64,000 bases of DNA from Bacteriovorax sp037444575 (GTDB lineage Bacteria; Bdellovibrionota; Bacteriovoracia; Bacteriovoracales; Bacteriovoracaceae): assembly GCA_037444575.1 (NCBI GenBank), contig JBBIME010000008.1, positions 186,001 to 250,000 on the forward strand, given 5' to 3'. The translations under genes and the position numbers were made by a program. Positions 34,327-43,374 of the stretch are shown here, piece after piece (within the stretch, counting starts at the first letter, position 1; each line of letters opens with the position of its first letter). Under the pieces are notes generated by a model. The model had not been told where the DNA came from and did no database searches. It worked only from the letters and a program-made list of their open reading frames with translations.

Positions 34327-34843
34327 AGACGTGTTCCCATGCTTTAAAGGGAGCTATTTCGATTGTTCTACCTTCGTACTGAATTGTTTTTCCTTCTGTT
34401 TCATATTCAAGAAGAAATTGCTTTTTAACTTTTCCTTCTAAATCTTTTGGTAGTTTTTCTTGAGGGACTTCATATTTTTTAACAGGCTTAAAAGTTACAT
34501 CAGGTTTGATATTTTTTAGATCGGGATTAAAGTCGAATAGGGGAACCTCATTCTTAAAGTTTCCTTTCTTGTCATCATCTAAAATCATTTGTTTCAGATC
34601 GTGATTTTCAGGATCATTAGTATAAAAATAGTGGCCAAGCAATGCCCCAAGACCTGCTCCTATTACTCCAAATACTAAAGCGTTTGCAGGTTTTGAAGAT
34701 TTGTTGGGAGAAAAGACAACACCAGACATTCCTCCAATTGATCCACCAATAACACTTCCTGTAATTAAAGTTCCTTTTAAACTTCCACAGCTTGAAAGAA
34801 TTAAAGAAGAAGCAAGAATTAGAATTGGTAATTTAGTACGCAT
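34319..34843 (-). CDS. Glycine-zipper lipoprotein of the conjugation apparatus
   Basis: 174 residues. Lipobox LSSC (Cys19), then a glycine-zipper segment (TGSVIGGSIGGMSGVVF and VIGAGLGALLGHYF) that can insert in a membrane. A soluble C-terminal half follows. Placed between the VirB10-like gene and the coupling protein gene, so a VirB7/TraV-type outer-membrane core subunit is plausible. Confidence 0.65.
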   Translation of the reverse strand: MRTKLPILILASSLILSSCGSLKGTLITGSVIGGSIGGMSGVVFSPNKSSKPANALVFGVIGAGLGALLGHYFYTNDPENHDLKQMILDDDKKGNFKNEVPLFDFNPDLKNIKPDVTFKPVKKYEVPQEKLPKDLEGKVKKQFLLEYETEGKTIQYEGRTIEIAPFKAWEHVYE

Positions 34844-35585
34844 CTAATCCCTCCATGAAATAAATGAGAACTGGTTTACCTGCTTCGATAAAAACTTTAG
34901 GTTCCTGCGATTTCATTTCGTTTTGAAGCATGTCCGTTGTAGTTCTCGCTGAGTTTGCTAGTCCTTCAATGATTTGATTTTTTTCTTTGATCTCAGTTAC
35001 ACTCCCAAAAACAGGGGCGATCTTTGAAACACTTGCTGAAATAATCCCATGGCCGATGTCAGATAAAACGGCCCCAGCAATATAGGAATCTTTGTTGTCG
35101 CTGTATTCTCCGCGAAGTCCAGAGCTTCCATCCATATTTAAGATTTGTACTTTTACAGGAACTTCTTTTGTGGGAGTAATCATTCGGTCACAATAAGTTA
35201 TAACTCGCTTACTGCTCGTGATTCCCTTACAAGAAAACTTAGTTCCAATAGGTAGATCTTGATCGCGAAAGACTTGGACGAGCATGGGAGATTCAAGATT
35301 TGTTGAGACAACCGAATTGAGAAGAAGCCCTTTAAATACTTTTGTTGTTCCAATTTTTTTTGAACCATCCCAGATGACAGGAGAATAGGATTGAGATTCG
35401 ATGAGTTTATTGATCTTTTCATTTTCTTCATGGATCTTTTTGAAGATATTTACTTCAATCAAATAGTTTTTTTTTGAATGTTGATGAAATTCTTTAGATT
35501 TTTGTGGCATTAAATACTCCCGAAGTGAGATTTTTGAATATGAGGGTTCTGCTCTAAAGATTAGAGCTACGATAAAAATAAGCAT
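34833..35585 (-). CDS. VirB10/TraB-like core channel protein
   Basis: 250 residues with an N-terminal hydrophobic anchor or signal (about 1-16). The C-terminal half follows the TraB/VirB10 pattern: FKGLLLNSVVSTNLESPMLVQVFRD, LPIGTKFSCKGITSSKRVITYCDRM, then a GLRGEYSDNKDSYIAGAVLSDIGHGI segment. Shorter than VirB10, lacking the long proline-rich linker. Overlaps the lipoprotein gene by 11 bp. Confidence 0.72.
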   Translation of the reverse strand: MLIFIVALIFRAEPSYSKISLREYLMPQKSKEFHQHSKKNYLIEVNIFKKIHEENEKINKLIESQSYSPVIWDGSKKIGTTKVFKGLLLNSVVSTNLESPMLVQVFRDQDLPIGTKFSCKGITSSKRVITYCDRMITPTKEVPVKVQILNMDGSSGLRGEYSDNKDSYIAGAVLSDIGHGIISASVSKIAPVFGSVTEIKEKNQIIEGLANSARTTTDMLQNEMKSQEPKVFIEAGKPVLIYFMEGLDAY

Positions 35586-35597
35586 TGTTGATCCTTT

Positions 35598-36068
35598 TTA
35601 GTTTAGGATTCGTTCGCCATTTAAAATGATTGGTACACCTAGAGAAAAATATTCTTTAGAGATAATTTTCTGGCCATTTACGGTGATTGGATTTTTAGTT
35701 TTGTTGACGATAAGTAATGAGCTTGTTCCTTGGAGAATTTCATAGGTGTCTTTTTCGACAATCTTTTTAAAGGCAGAATTAATCTCTCCATCATTTACTT
35801 CAATAAATTGATGAGGATTATTTTCATCAAGTCGAACATGAAAGTAGTATTTGTTCTTGCTGGTTATTACTAACATATTCGTGTTAATTTCCTTCTTCTT
35901 TCCCTTCATTACTAAAGTTTTATTGTTATTGCTTATTTCAAGATAGACTTCTTCTTTGTTTCCTCCATAAATAAATGATCGGATGTCATCGTTAAAACTC
36001 ATTGTTGTGAGTAGATTTAACGAAAGAAATAGAGTTGTAATTTGATTAGGTAAGACAAAGAAATTCAT
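35598..36068 (-). CDS. VirB9/TraK-like secreted conjugation protein
   Basis: 156 residues with an N-terminal signal-like segment. The beta-rich middle (NMLVITSKNKYYFHVRLDENNP) resembles the N-terminal domain of VirB9/TraK, where a short YxF strand follows a 'vvtt' strand. Assignment leans on gene order between the B8- and B10-like genes; sequence evidence alone is weak. Confidence 0.5.
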   Translation of the reverse strand: MNFFVLPNQITTLFLSLNLLTTMSFNDDIRSFIYGGNKEEVYLEISNNNKTLVMKGKKKEINTNMLVITSKNKYYFHVRLDENNPHQFIEVNDGEINSAFKKIVEKDTYEILQGTSSLLIVNKTKNPITVNGQKIISKEYFSLGVPIILNGERILN

Positions 36069-36077
36069 ATAAGGCCC

Positions 36078-36542
36078 CTATTTAATTTTTTCTTCGTCAG
36101 TGGTTAATAATTCGTCTTCGATGATTTCAGAAATCTTGTAGTAAAATGGATTTTTCTTGTCAGATATAAGATCAATTTTAAATGATCGAAGGTGTGTGTC
36201 TCCCTTTACAATTATTCGACATTTATTTTCTTCGATGACTTGTAAGAGAAGAATTTCATCCGCAGAAACTTGAAAACCATCTTTTTTAAGAGCCGTCATA
36301 ATTTCTTCAGTGATCAGTTTTGAGTTGGGAGTTTTATTTAAAATACTCATAAAGGCCTCATGGCAAACAAAACTGGCCATTGGCCTTTCTTTAAAAACTT
36401 CTCCCTTGTCAAAAAAATAACTATTCTTAGAGTATAAAATAAGTCCCATAAGCAAACTAAATCCAATTGCGGAATACACAATAATAAATCGCAGAAGTCT
36501 TAATTCTTTTTGAATGGAGCTTTCAAATGTTTCTAGTTTCAT
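36078..36542 (-). CDS. VirB8/TraE-like bitopic protein
   Basis: 154 residues: short cytoplasmic N-terminus, one transmembrane helix (about 19-37), then a periplasmic domain. This is the TraE/VirB8 topology, although shorter than either. No diagnostic motif; inferred from topology and position. Overlaps the VirB6-like gene upstream by 20 bp. Confidence 0.5.
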   Translation of the reverse strand: MKLETFESSIQKELRLLRFIIVYSAIGFSLLMGLILYSKNSYFFDKGEVFKERPMASFVCHEAFMSILNKTPNSKLITEEIMTALKKDGFQVSADEILLLQVIEENKCRIIVKGDTHLRSFKIDLISDKKNPFYYKISEIIEDELLTTDEEKIK

Positions 36543-37950
36543 TTGCTTCTCCTTGTTTCATTGTACGAGTTGGAAACGAGTTTCTATTAAAAGGTTCAGA
36601 ATTTCTGAATTTACGAGAAAGTCGCATTTCGCTTATCGGTTGCTTTTGCTTTAATCGATTAAGATGTGAAGCAGGATGATAAAGTTTATTGGGTGTAGGT
36701 AAATCACTTTTAATTCCGTATTTGGTTCTAATTCCGTCTCGATGTTCTGGTGTGATTTTGTTCCAATAACTTTTATCAAATATAAATGTTTCTTGTTCCT
36801 GTTTGGGAGTTCTTTCTTTTAGATTAACAGCTTTACTATTATTGATCTCACTTGGTGATTTCCCTTTATTTGAAACAGATTCATTTTGAGACGGCATTTT
36901 AGAAAGTGATTGGGCCTCATCTTTCGTCATGCCAGCTTTTGATAGACGCTCTTCAAGATTTGTTGGGCCTTTAAATGGATTTCGTAAACCTCCTTTTTGA
37001 TCTAATTGTTTTAACTTTTTACTGAAGCTACTATTCTGATTTTCTTTTTTAAGCATTTCTCGAATAGAAGGTTCAAAGAGAGCTTTTTTTCCAAATCGGC
37101 CAGCGGTTCGCAGTTGATTGAAAGCAATTGGCATTGCTGTTGCCACTTTGGTGGCGGCCGAGGACATCAATATGGTGGTTGCTGTTCCGGCCATGGCCAT
37201 GCCACTTCCTTTTAGTAATCCAAGAGTGAAGACCGGAGTTGCGGCAATTAGAAGCGTAATTCCAAATAACCAGAGAATTTGATCCATGCTAGAGATGACT
37301 ATTTCTCCATTCATAGCATTCGATTGAAATGAATTTCCCACAATTGCTAAAATTGCAACTAGAACAAAGGGAAGAATCATACACCAAAGACTTGAGATAA
37401 GTGTTCCCCTTAAAGATGCATTAGCTATTGGAAAGAAATAGAGAATTGCACTTAGTGGAGCAAATACATACGTTAAATGATAAACGGTCGAGTAAATAAG
37501 TTTTAAAATCCAAATGAGGAGCTTACTTAAAAGAAAAAAGAAAGTTCCAATGAGATCATTAAGATTGGGAACAATAAATCTCTCGATGGTTCCCCATCCA
37601 GTCGCATTGCTCATTTTATCTTCTTTGGTTCTCACTTTAATATCCGTCCATTTTTTAAGAAATAAATTGTTAGGTGAAATTTCTTTTAGTAGTTCACCGC
37701 TACTTTGAAGACTTAACTCAACACCTTCTTTATGAATGGGGTAAAAGACTCCCATGAAGGCCAGAACTAAGATTAATTTTTTAATCACTTCACCAAATTT
37801 GAATTCATTAAAGTATTCCCAGCAAAGAGCAATGATAAATGAAGGCAATACAAACCAATAAGAAATCTTTGCCATCGCATTTTTAATTACTAAAATTGTG
37901 GGCTCGTCTATTAAAAGCATTTCGTGAAGTGGCGAGTGAGTTACACTCAA
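36523..37950 (-). CDS. VirB6/TrbL-like polytopic membrane protein
   Basis: 475 residues. Five or six transmembrane helices fill residues about 25-270 (for example LIGTFFFLLSKLLIWILKLIYSTVYHL and a Gly/Ala-rich helix LLKGSGMAMAGTATTILMSSAA). A long hydrophilic, basic, Asn/Ser/Gln-rich tail follows (280-475). This matches VirB6/TrbL inner-membrane channel subunits with extended tails. ATGA overlap with the VirB5-like gene. Confidence 0.78.
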   Translation of the reverse strand: MSVTHSPLHEMLLIDEPTILVIKNAMAKISYWFVLPSFIIALCWEYFNEFKFGEVIKKLILVLAFMGVFYPIHKEGVELSLQSSGELLKEISPNNLFLKKWTDIKVRTKEDKMSNATGWGTIERFIVPNLNDLIGTFFFLLSKLLIWILKLIYSTVYHLTYVFAPLSAILYFFPIANASLRGTLISSLWCMILPFVLVAILAIVGNSFQSNAMNGEIVISSMDQILWLFGITLLIAATPVFTLGLLKGSGMAMAGTATTILMSSAATKVATAMPIAFNQLRTAGRFGKKALFEPSIREMLKKENQNSSFSKKLKQLDQKGGLRNPFKGPTNLEERLSKAGMTKDEAQSLSKMPSQNESVSNKGKSPSEINNSKAVNLKERTPKQEQETFIFDKSYWNKITPEHRDGIRTKYGIKSDLPTPNKLYHPASHLNRLKQKQPISEMRLSRKFRNSEPFNRNSFPTRTMKQGEANETRNI

Positions 37951-38633
37951 TGGTCAAATCTCTTGCTTCTTTTCATCAGTAATTCCTGTCCATAAAATTT
38001 GTTACGATTCATTTCCTCTAGTCGTTTATCTTCTAATTCTTCCGCCTTCAGACGATTGGCGGTTTTTTGAGCTTGAAGTTGTTCGAGCTGAATGAGTTCA
38101 AGTCTCAATTGATTTTCATAAATGAGGGCCGTGTTTTGAGCTGTTAACTGGTTTGCTCGTCCTGCATTTTTGGCATCAATGGTATGGGCCACTTGTAACT
38201 TTGCTTGTTTTTCAGATAATTCATTTAATTTTTTATTTTCAGCTACGAAGGCTTCTGTTTTCTTTTCGTCACCTTTAATTTTGGCATAATCACGCATAAG
38301 ATTTTGAAGCTCTTCCATGTTGTATTTTAGATCGCGAATGGCATTGTTTAAGTCTCCAAGTCCTTCGAGGTCTTTTTTTGAAGCCATTGATTGAGCTAAA
38401 TACATGACTCTTTGGGCCCTGAAGTTTTGATCTTCATAGAGTTCGTTATACTCTCGCATTTTTTGCGTGTATTTCTCGGCGTTGGTAAGTAGCTTTTCCA
38501 TCTCATTTAGCTGATTTGCAGTAGTTGATACGAGTTGAATCATAAGAGCTGTATCTGTACCTAGAATGGCGTGAGATGGTGTACTCACTAATAGCGTTGT
38601 AAATAAAATAGTAGATGTAATTAAATTTTTCAT
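37947..38633 (-). CDS. VirB5/TrbJ-like periplasmic coiled-coil protein
   Basis: 228 residues: signal peptide (about 1-22, ending SHA), then almost entirely alpha-helical with heptad patterns (TTANQLNEMEKLLTNAEKYTQKMREYNELYEDQ and a Gln/Leu/Glu-rich C-terminal coil). This is the TrbJ/VirB5 pattern, a minor pilus tip component. Overlaps both neighbours by 4 bp. Confidence 0.75.
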   Translation of the reverse strand: MKNLITSTILFTTLLVSTPSHAILGTDTALMIQLVSTTANQLNEMEKLLTNAEKYTQKMREYNELYEDQNFRAQRVMYLAQSMASKKDLEGLGDLNNAIRDLKYNMEELQNLMRDYAKIKGDEKKTEAFVAENKKLNELSEKQAKLQVAHTIDAKNAGRANQLTAQNTALIYENQLRLELIQLEQLQAQKTANRLKAEELEDKRLEEMNRNKFYGQELLMKRSKRFDH

Positions 38634-40507
38634 GCAGCTTCTCCATGTTTTAAATAAATGTAGTGATCGAAAATTTCTTGATAAGACATAATCTCTTTTC
38701 GATCTTCATAGAATTTTTTAAATTTCGATAATTCCCAGTTGTCAGTATTGAACATTTCAAATTCAATTGATGTAGAGTAAAAGCGAACAATTTTTTTGAT
38801 TTGATCGCTTAAAAGTAAAAATTCGCTATAGAACCCTTTATCAGATGCGACCTGATTTAAAAGATCATAAGAATGTGTTGATAAGATCCCTTCTTTTATG
38901 TCCTGGCGAAAAAGAAATTTATGACAACTGTTTTGATAGATAACTCTTCCAAGTTCACTAATAAGTAAGTCCTCAAGGTTTTGTGAAATGGCGACAGCAG
39001 AAGCAAAGTGCTTTCTAAATGTCCTAAAGCTATAGGCGACGAATTCAGCATTATTGAGTAATAATCCCCATACTTCATCGAAGATAAAAATTTTCTTACC
39101 ATCAAGGTGTTTAAAGTGTTCAATCAAATAAATAATTAGTGGGGCCTTAATACATTCAGGATAAAGACTTAGATCGCAGTAAGTGAGATTGTTTTTCTTA
39201 GATGCGTCGTCAGTGAAGTAATATTTTACTTCGCTAAAAAAATAACTGATTCCTTTAAATTCTTTTTCTAGTGTTTTTAAGAATTGATCGAAGGTTGCAT
39301 ATTTCTTATTTTCATTTGATTTTAAAAGCTCAAAAAGTCTTCCTTCATCTTGTTTAGAAAAATATTCCGGCCCTGTTACGCTTAATACAAATGCTTTCAA
39401 GTAAGTTGGGTCTTGATACGATAACGGATTAAATTTGTCAGAGAAACTTACCCCTTCGTAGTAAGCAACCGTTCTTTTAAATGAATTACCAAGATCGAGG
39501 ACAATAAATTTTGTGTCTAACTCTAATTCCTCCTTTAATATTTTATTGGCGACCATTGATTTACCTTCACCAGAGGTTCCAGTGATCAGTAAATTGAAAT
39601 TAGTTGAATGGGGATGAAAGAGACTAAATTTCACTTCACGTCCATTCATCGAATGAAAGCGAATACCTTCATCCATCACTGATTCAGTCGGTAGAGAGAG
39701 TAAACCTGTAATGTAGCTTGCTGGTGTTAAATGTGATCTTTTAAATGTTGGTTTCACTCCTACGGTTAAATTGTTAAAGAAATAGGCCTGACCTCTAATT
39801 TCAGTTAGAAGTTCTAGGTCTTGAATCTTTGCAATTTGTTTTAGTTCAATTGTTTTCTGATCTAATTCTCCTTTTGTTGCAGCAGTTAGCATTAGCCATC
39901 CTTCCATTTCAAAGATGGCCTCTTCTCCTGTCATAATTTTTTCTAGCAAATCTTCAGATTCTTGAAAGGCCTTTTCGGATTCGAGATTTCGAAGATTTTC
40001 CAATGTGAGTGTAAAGTGCATTTTTCTTTTTAGGTTGAGTTTACTTTTTGCTTTTAGTGGATCGACTTTTTTAAGATTGAGAACAAAGTCACCAAACTGT
40101 TCTAAGAATCGTCCAGTTGTAAGTGAGGGAAGTTCATAGAGATTTAAGAGGCGAGAATACTTTCCACTTAAAATGTAGTAATCATCGAAAAATTCAATGT
40201 CTTGAAAATTGACTTCATCACCTAACCAGACTTTTAGTGGATTATTTTGAGGTAATAATTCAAGACTTTTTAGACTTGGATTTACGTCATTTGTATTTAG
40301 ATAAAGACTGTCAACTAAATAATAAATCTTATAAAAATATCCTTCTTTAAAATTTCGGAGTTCCTGTTTTAGTGAATGATAAAATGATTCAATTTCCATT
40401 GAAGTTAATTGAGTCATATCAGGTGTTACGATTTTATAAAATTGAGATACGTCGCCTTTTAATGAAACAATTTCATTTTCGTTTATATCGTAGATTGGAA
40501 AGATCAT
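38630..40507 (-). CDS. VirB4/TraC-family conjugation ATPase
   Basis: 625 residues, on the short side for VirB4 (about 800). An N-terminal CagE/TrbE/VirB-type domain precedes Walker A GTSGEGKS (310-317). Walker B is KKIFIFDEVWGLL, and the family-typical RKHFASAVAISQNLEDLL follows. It energises assembly of the T4SS pilus and channel. 4-bp overlaps with VirB3- and VirB5-like genes. Confidence 0.9.
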   Translation of the reverse strand: MIFPIYDINENEIVSLKGDVSQFYKIVTPDMTQLTSMEIESFYHSLKQELRNFKEGYFYKIYYLVDSLYLNTNDVNPSLKSLELLPQNNPLKVWLGDEVNFQDIEFFDDYYILSGKYSRLLNLYELPSLTTGRFLEQFGDFVLNLKKVDPLKAKSKLNLKRKMHFTLTLENLRNLESEKAFQESEDLLEKIMTGEEAIFEMEGWLMLTAATKGELDQKTIELKQIAKIQDLELLTEIRGQAYFFNNLTVGVKPTFKRSHLTPASYITGLLSLPTESVMDEGIRFHSMNGREVKFSLFHPHSTNFNLLITGTSGEGKSMVANKILKEELELDTKFIVLDLGNSFKRTVAYYEGVSFSDKFNPLSYQDPTYLKAFVLSVTGPEYFSKQDEGRLFELLKSNENKKYATFDQFLKTLEKEFKGISYFFSEVKYYFTDDASKKNNLTYCDLSLYPECIKAPLIIYLIEHFKHLDGKKIFIFDEVWGLLLNNAEFVAYSFRTFRKHFASAVAISQNLEDLLISELGRVIYQNSCHKFLFRQDIKEGILSTHSYDLLNQVASDKGFYSEFLLLSDQIKKIVRFYSTSIEFEMFNTDNWELSKFKKFYEDRKEIMSYQEIFDHYIYLKHGEAA

Positions 40508-40779
40508 ATAAGTTTTCCTTTACATAAGTTTTTGTATTTTTCTTTCCATTCAAGAGTCTTTCTTTTTAAAAAATATAAAGAAAAATGACCTCTTGGGAAT
40601 TTAAGTGAGATCAACTTAAATCCACCAATAAGAAAGAAAAGCAGTAACAATGTTTTTAACGAGTCCAAGTTAATAATGAGAGCTAGGGCCAGTCCTCCAA
40701 CAAGAATGAATAAATCAATAATCGAAAGTCCTATAAAGTGTGGTAAATTTTTTAAATGTTTTGGATATTTAAAAATCAT
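40504..40779 (-). CDS. VirB3/TraL-like small membrane protein
   Basis: 91 residues with a hydrophobic hairpin (GLSIIDLFILVGGLALALIINLDSLKTLLLLFFLIGGF). The basic C-terminus is typical of TraL/VirB3. ATGA overlaps with both the pilin-like gene and the virB4-like gene. Confidence 0.72.
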   Translation of the reverse strand: MIFKYPKHLKNLPHFIGLSIIDLFILVGGLALALIINLDSLKTLLLLFFLIGGFKLISLKFPRGHFSLYFLKRKTLEWKEKYKNLCKGKLI

Positions 40780-41075
40780 GCGATTCCTCCACCAGTAACA
40801 CTTCTTAAAATATTAATAATTGTAGGGGCAGAGAGAATGACAATGATTCCGATTACAGCAAAAGTAACCTTCTGACCGCCTTCTTGTTTTCCTAGAGCTA
40901 AAAAAGTTCCAGCAACCGCTAGTGCAAAAATACCTAAGGCTAGTCCAACTTTAGTTGCTTCAACCCCGAGGGCATCGGCAGTTCCTTTAAGAGATGCTGC
41001 GAATGCTGGTTGGCAGAGAATGAAAGTAATTAAGTTAGAGAGTAGAATGAAAGTAATCTTATTTTTTAAATTCAT
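40776..41075 (-). CDS. VirB2/TraA-like pilin
   Basis: 99 residues: long signal peptide ending PAFAA, then two hydrophobic helices (VGLALGIFALAVAGTFLALG and VTFAVIGIIVILSAPTIINILRSV) joined by a short polar loop KQEGGQK. This is the pilin topology of VirB2/TraA. Confidence 0.8.
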   Translation of the reverse strand: MNLKNKITFILLSNLITFILCQPAFAASLKGTADALGVEATKVGLALGIFALAVAGTFLALGKQEGGQKVTFAVIGIIVILSAPTIINILRSVTGGGIA

Positions 41076-41089
41076 GTTCGTTTTCCTTT

Positions 41090-43006
41090 TTAGTTAAAAT
41101 AATTTTGAATATTGCTACTTACTGCGAGTGAGATTTCTTGAAAGTATGTTCCACTATTTGAGAATTCTAGTAGATATGGCCATCCTCGTGAGCGAGCACC
41201 TTGTGCCCAACCTTTGATTTCTGTAATTTCCATAGAATCATTTGAAACAGTGGTCTTTTTAGCTTCGGCCACTTGAGGAGTATTGAAAGGACATCCTCCA
41301 ACACCTCTCCAGTCGCCTGAAACACCAACTAGCTTTACTCCGAAGAAATCGTTTCCAATAAATGATTTCACTTTGAGAGAAAGGTTGCTTTCTTCAAAAG
41401 GCTTCAGTTCTTTAATTTTGTTAATGTCTTTGATTTCAAGATGCACATTTTGATCAACTTTATAGAGAACAACTTTTTTCTCTTTTAAAAGATCACTGAT
41501 TTTAAATTCATCACCATTAATAATTAAGCTTAGTTTTTCTCCTTCGTCCAAGAGGTCGGTTGAAAATAAAAAAGGATCATCGTAAGTTGAAAAGTGATTT
41601 ACGTCCCAATCACATACCATTGGTTTAGGAAAACAATTCTTTCCACAGCTACTTGGAGTTACCCAATGAATTTTTTCATTTTGTATGGCAGTATCAAAAC
41701 GATTTATTGGTTTTAGCTGAATAGAAATAAGCGAATTTGTACTAATGTTTCCAATGGGAAGAATCGTTTCCGTCTTGTTGCTGGTTAAATATCCATTATA
41801 AGAATAAATATTTTCCTGATTTTGATTTGATAAATCGGTTCCAACTACATAAGAAAGAACTATTTGATCATTTGCCGTATATAGGTGATCAAGATAGTTT
41901 TCTTTAAACTCATTAGTCATGACAAACCATTTTCCAAGTTTGTCCTTGTCTTCAACGTCTTTTAAATGAGTGAAGTCGGGAAGATTGTTTTGAAACTGTC
42001 CAATCTTAGTTAGATTGTCTTCTTTGACTTCGTAGTTTTTGTCAAAAACAGTTTTCAAAATTTCTTGAAAGCGAACACCATCATTTCCAGTGGCCACATA
42101 ATGGATTTTTTCTTCTAAGGGCGTTTCATATAGAATAGGGATACTTTTCGCTTTTACAGACGCAAGCAATATCTTATAGGTCTTGTTAAGAGAAGGGATT
42201 TCATAATCTTCAATTTCAGAAATAATGAATTCACCACGCTTGAAGAAATTTTCTTTTAAAAGCCCAATAGGTGCGTGATCAATGACAACTTCAAAACTTT
42301 CATAAATTCCTGATTGAAAATGTCTGTCTGTAGTCGTTGTAGAGAGTAGTTCATAGTTTTCTGTTTCATGATTTAAAAAGTAAAAATTTAGTTTTAAATT
42401 TTTCACTTCTTTAAAAAAAGGAGATTCATTAAGCCTTGCCTGATTCGTAAGCGTAATCTTAATATTATCAATGATATTTTTGTCAGTAAAAATATCTCGA
42501 TACTGTAAGGCCTGACTGTGGAAGAACTTTGGATCAAGTTCAGGGTAACTAATCCATGAAAGATCATGAACTAAGAATTTCCCACTGGTGTGTGATGAAA
42601 ATCGCCCAAAACTTGCAGCAGTTTTTAGAGCATTGTTTCTAGCGAACACATTTCCAACTCTAAATTTAAAATCTGGATTGGTGTCTTTTACATCGGTGTT
42701 AATGATAAATGATTTTTGATCTTTAAGAGGATCACCATTTTTGTCATGATAAAAAACTTCAATTTTATAATTTTGAAGAAATCGCACTTTTAAGTCTGGA
42801 ATGTCAGCAACGAATGGATTTGATCCACGAGCAATTTCATCGGTGTCTTTTATTCCGTCGCCATCTGAATCTCCATTGGGATCAATTTTTAATTCTTTAC
42901 TTGTTTGTGTGATGTTAGTCATCGTTTGATTGTCATCAGTAGATTTAAAGGCACACGAACACAGAGTAGAAATTACTGTCGTTAGAATGAGTAGTTTAAT
43001 TTTCAT
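41090..43006 (-). CDS. Large lipoprotein of the conjugation operon
   Basis: 638 residues from the ATG at 43006, chosen because AGGAG precedes it and it opens a lipoprotein signal (MKIKLLILTTVISTLCSC). A calcium-binding thrombospondin-type repeat follows (DPNGDSDGDGIKDTDEIARGSNP), then a long beta-rich body without a family I recognise. The reading frame is open 5' to 43306, so a longer product beginning with a zinc ribbon (43216) is possible. First gene before the pilin gene: a surface adhesin or mating-pair factor is likely. Confidence 0.68.
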   Translation of the reverse strand: MKIKLLILTTVISTLCSCAFKSTDDNQTMTNITQTSKELKIDPNGDSDGDGIKDTDEIARGSNPFVADIPDLKVRFLQNYKIEVFYHDKNGDPLKDQKSFIINTDVKDTNPDFKFRVGNVFARNNALKTAASFGRFSSHTSGKFLVHDLSWISYPELDPKFFHSQALQYRDIFTDKNIIDNIKITLTNQARLNESPFFKEVKNLKLNFYFLNHETENYELLSTTTTDRHFQSGIYESFEVVIDHAPIGLLKENFFKRGEFIISEIEDYEIPSLNKTYKILLASVKAKSIPILYETPLEEKIHYVATGNDGVRFQEILKTVFDKNYEVKEDNLTKIGQFQNNLPDFTHLKDVEDKDKLGKWFVMTNEFKENYLDHLYTANDQIVLSYVVGTDLSNQNQENIYSYNGYLTSNKTETILPIGNISTNSLISIQLKPINRFDTAIQNEKIHWVTPSSCGKNCFPKPMVCDWDVNHFSTYDDPFLFSTDLLDEGEKLSLIINGDEFKISDLLKEKKVVLYKVDQNVHLEIKDINKIKELKPFEESNLSLKVKSFIGNDFFGVKLVGVSGDWRGVGGCPFNTPQVAEAKKTTVSNDSMEITEIKGWAQGARSRGWPYLLEFSNSGTYFQEISLAVSSNIQNYFN

Positions 43007-43216
43007 TTTTTGCTCCTGTCTCTGGCATTCTCTTTGGTGTTTGATTTTTAATTGTTGGTATTGATCGTTCTTGGGATTAATTGGGTCTGTTAGTGAATCC
43101 CAATTGCATCCTTGGCAGTACAAGCGTCCGCTTGAAGTGTTTAAATCGCTTTCGCACCGATGGCATTTTCTTCGATTTTCATAAGGCCTATATTCTTTTG
43201 TTTCTTCGCCGCTCAT
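43007..43216 (-). CDS. Zinc-ribbon N-terminal segment, in frame with the lipoprotein
   Basis: Seventy codons from an ATG with GGGGGA upstream, with no stop before the lipoprotein Met at 43006. It carries KCHRC and YCQGC, two CxxC knuckles 14 residues apart, which is a zinc ribbon. Either this is a separate gene that lost its stop codon, or the operon makes a cytoplasmic long form and an exported short form. A lipoprotein signal cannot work behind 70 residues, so two products are more likely than one. Confidence 0.45.
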
Positions 43217-43260
43217 TTTGATTCCCCCTTGGTTGCGGATTGTTTGATGAAGAAGGGAAG

Positions 43261-43276
43261 AGCAAGGTCGTGCCAA
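43261..43276 (-). promoter_or_regulatory. Sigma54-like -24/-12 element of the conjugation operon
   Basis: On the minus strand TTGGCACGACCTTGCT, close to the consensus YTGGCACG-N4-TTGCW, but the GG-GC spacing is one base short. Transcription would start about 35 bases before the ATG at 43216. A sigma54 activator gene lies in the divergent operon. Because of the spacing defect the call is tentative. Confidence 0.35.
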
Positions 43277-43374
43277 AGGCTTATATTGAAATGGAAAATG
43301 TTTCATCTCGTGATTAAGTATTTTGAATTAAAGAATTTTGCTGATTTTTGAGTACGTTTTGAATATGTCGGAGG

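Larger units (their letters stand above)
29869..43216. mobile_element. Integrative conjugative element core (integrase to conjugation operon)
   Basis: Sixteen same-strand genes form one unit: tyrosine integrase, excisionase-like, SSB, small relaxosome-like protein, inverted-repeat region, Replic_Relax protein, VirD4-like coupling ATPase, then VirB10, B9, B8, B6, B5, B4, B3 and B2-like proteins and a large lipoprotein. Most junctions overlap by 4 bp or are under 15 bp. The gene order B2-B3-B4-B5-B6-B8-B9-B10-D4 is canonical. Boundaries given are only the outermost recognised genes. I found no direct-repeat att pair or target tRNA, and the divergent operon at 43.5-49.2 kb may be cargo. No VirB1, VirB11 or HUH relaxase is visible. 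Confidence 0.8.
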
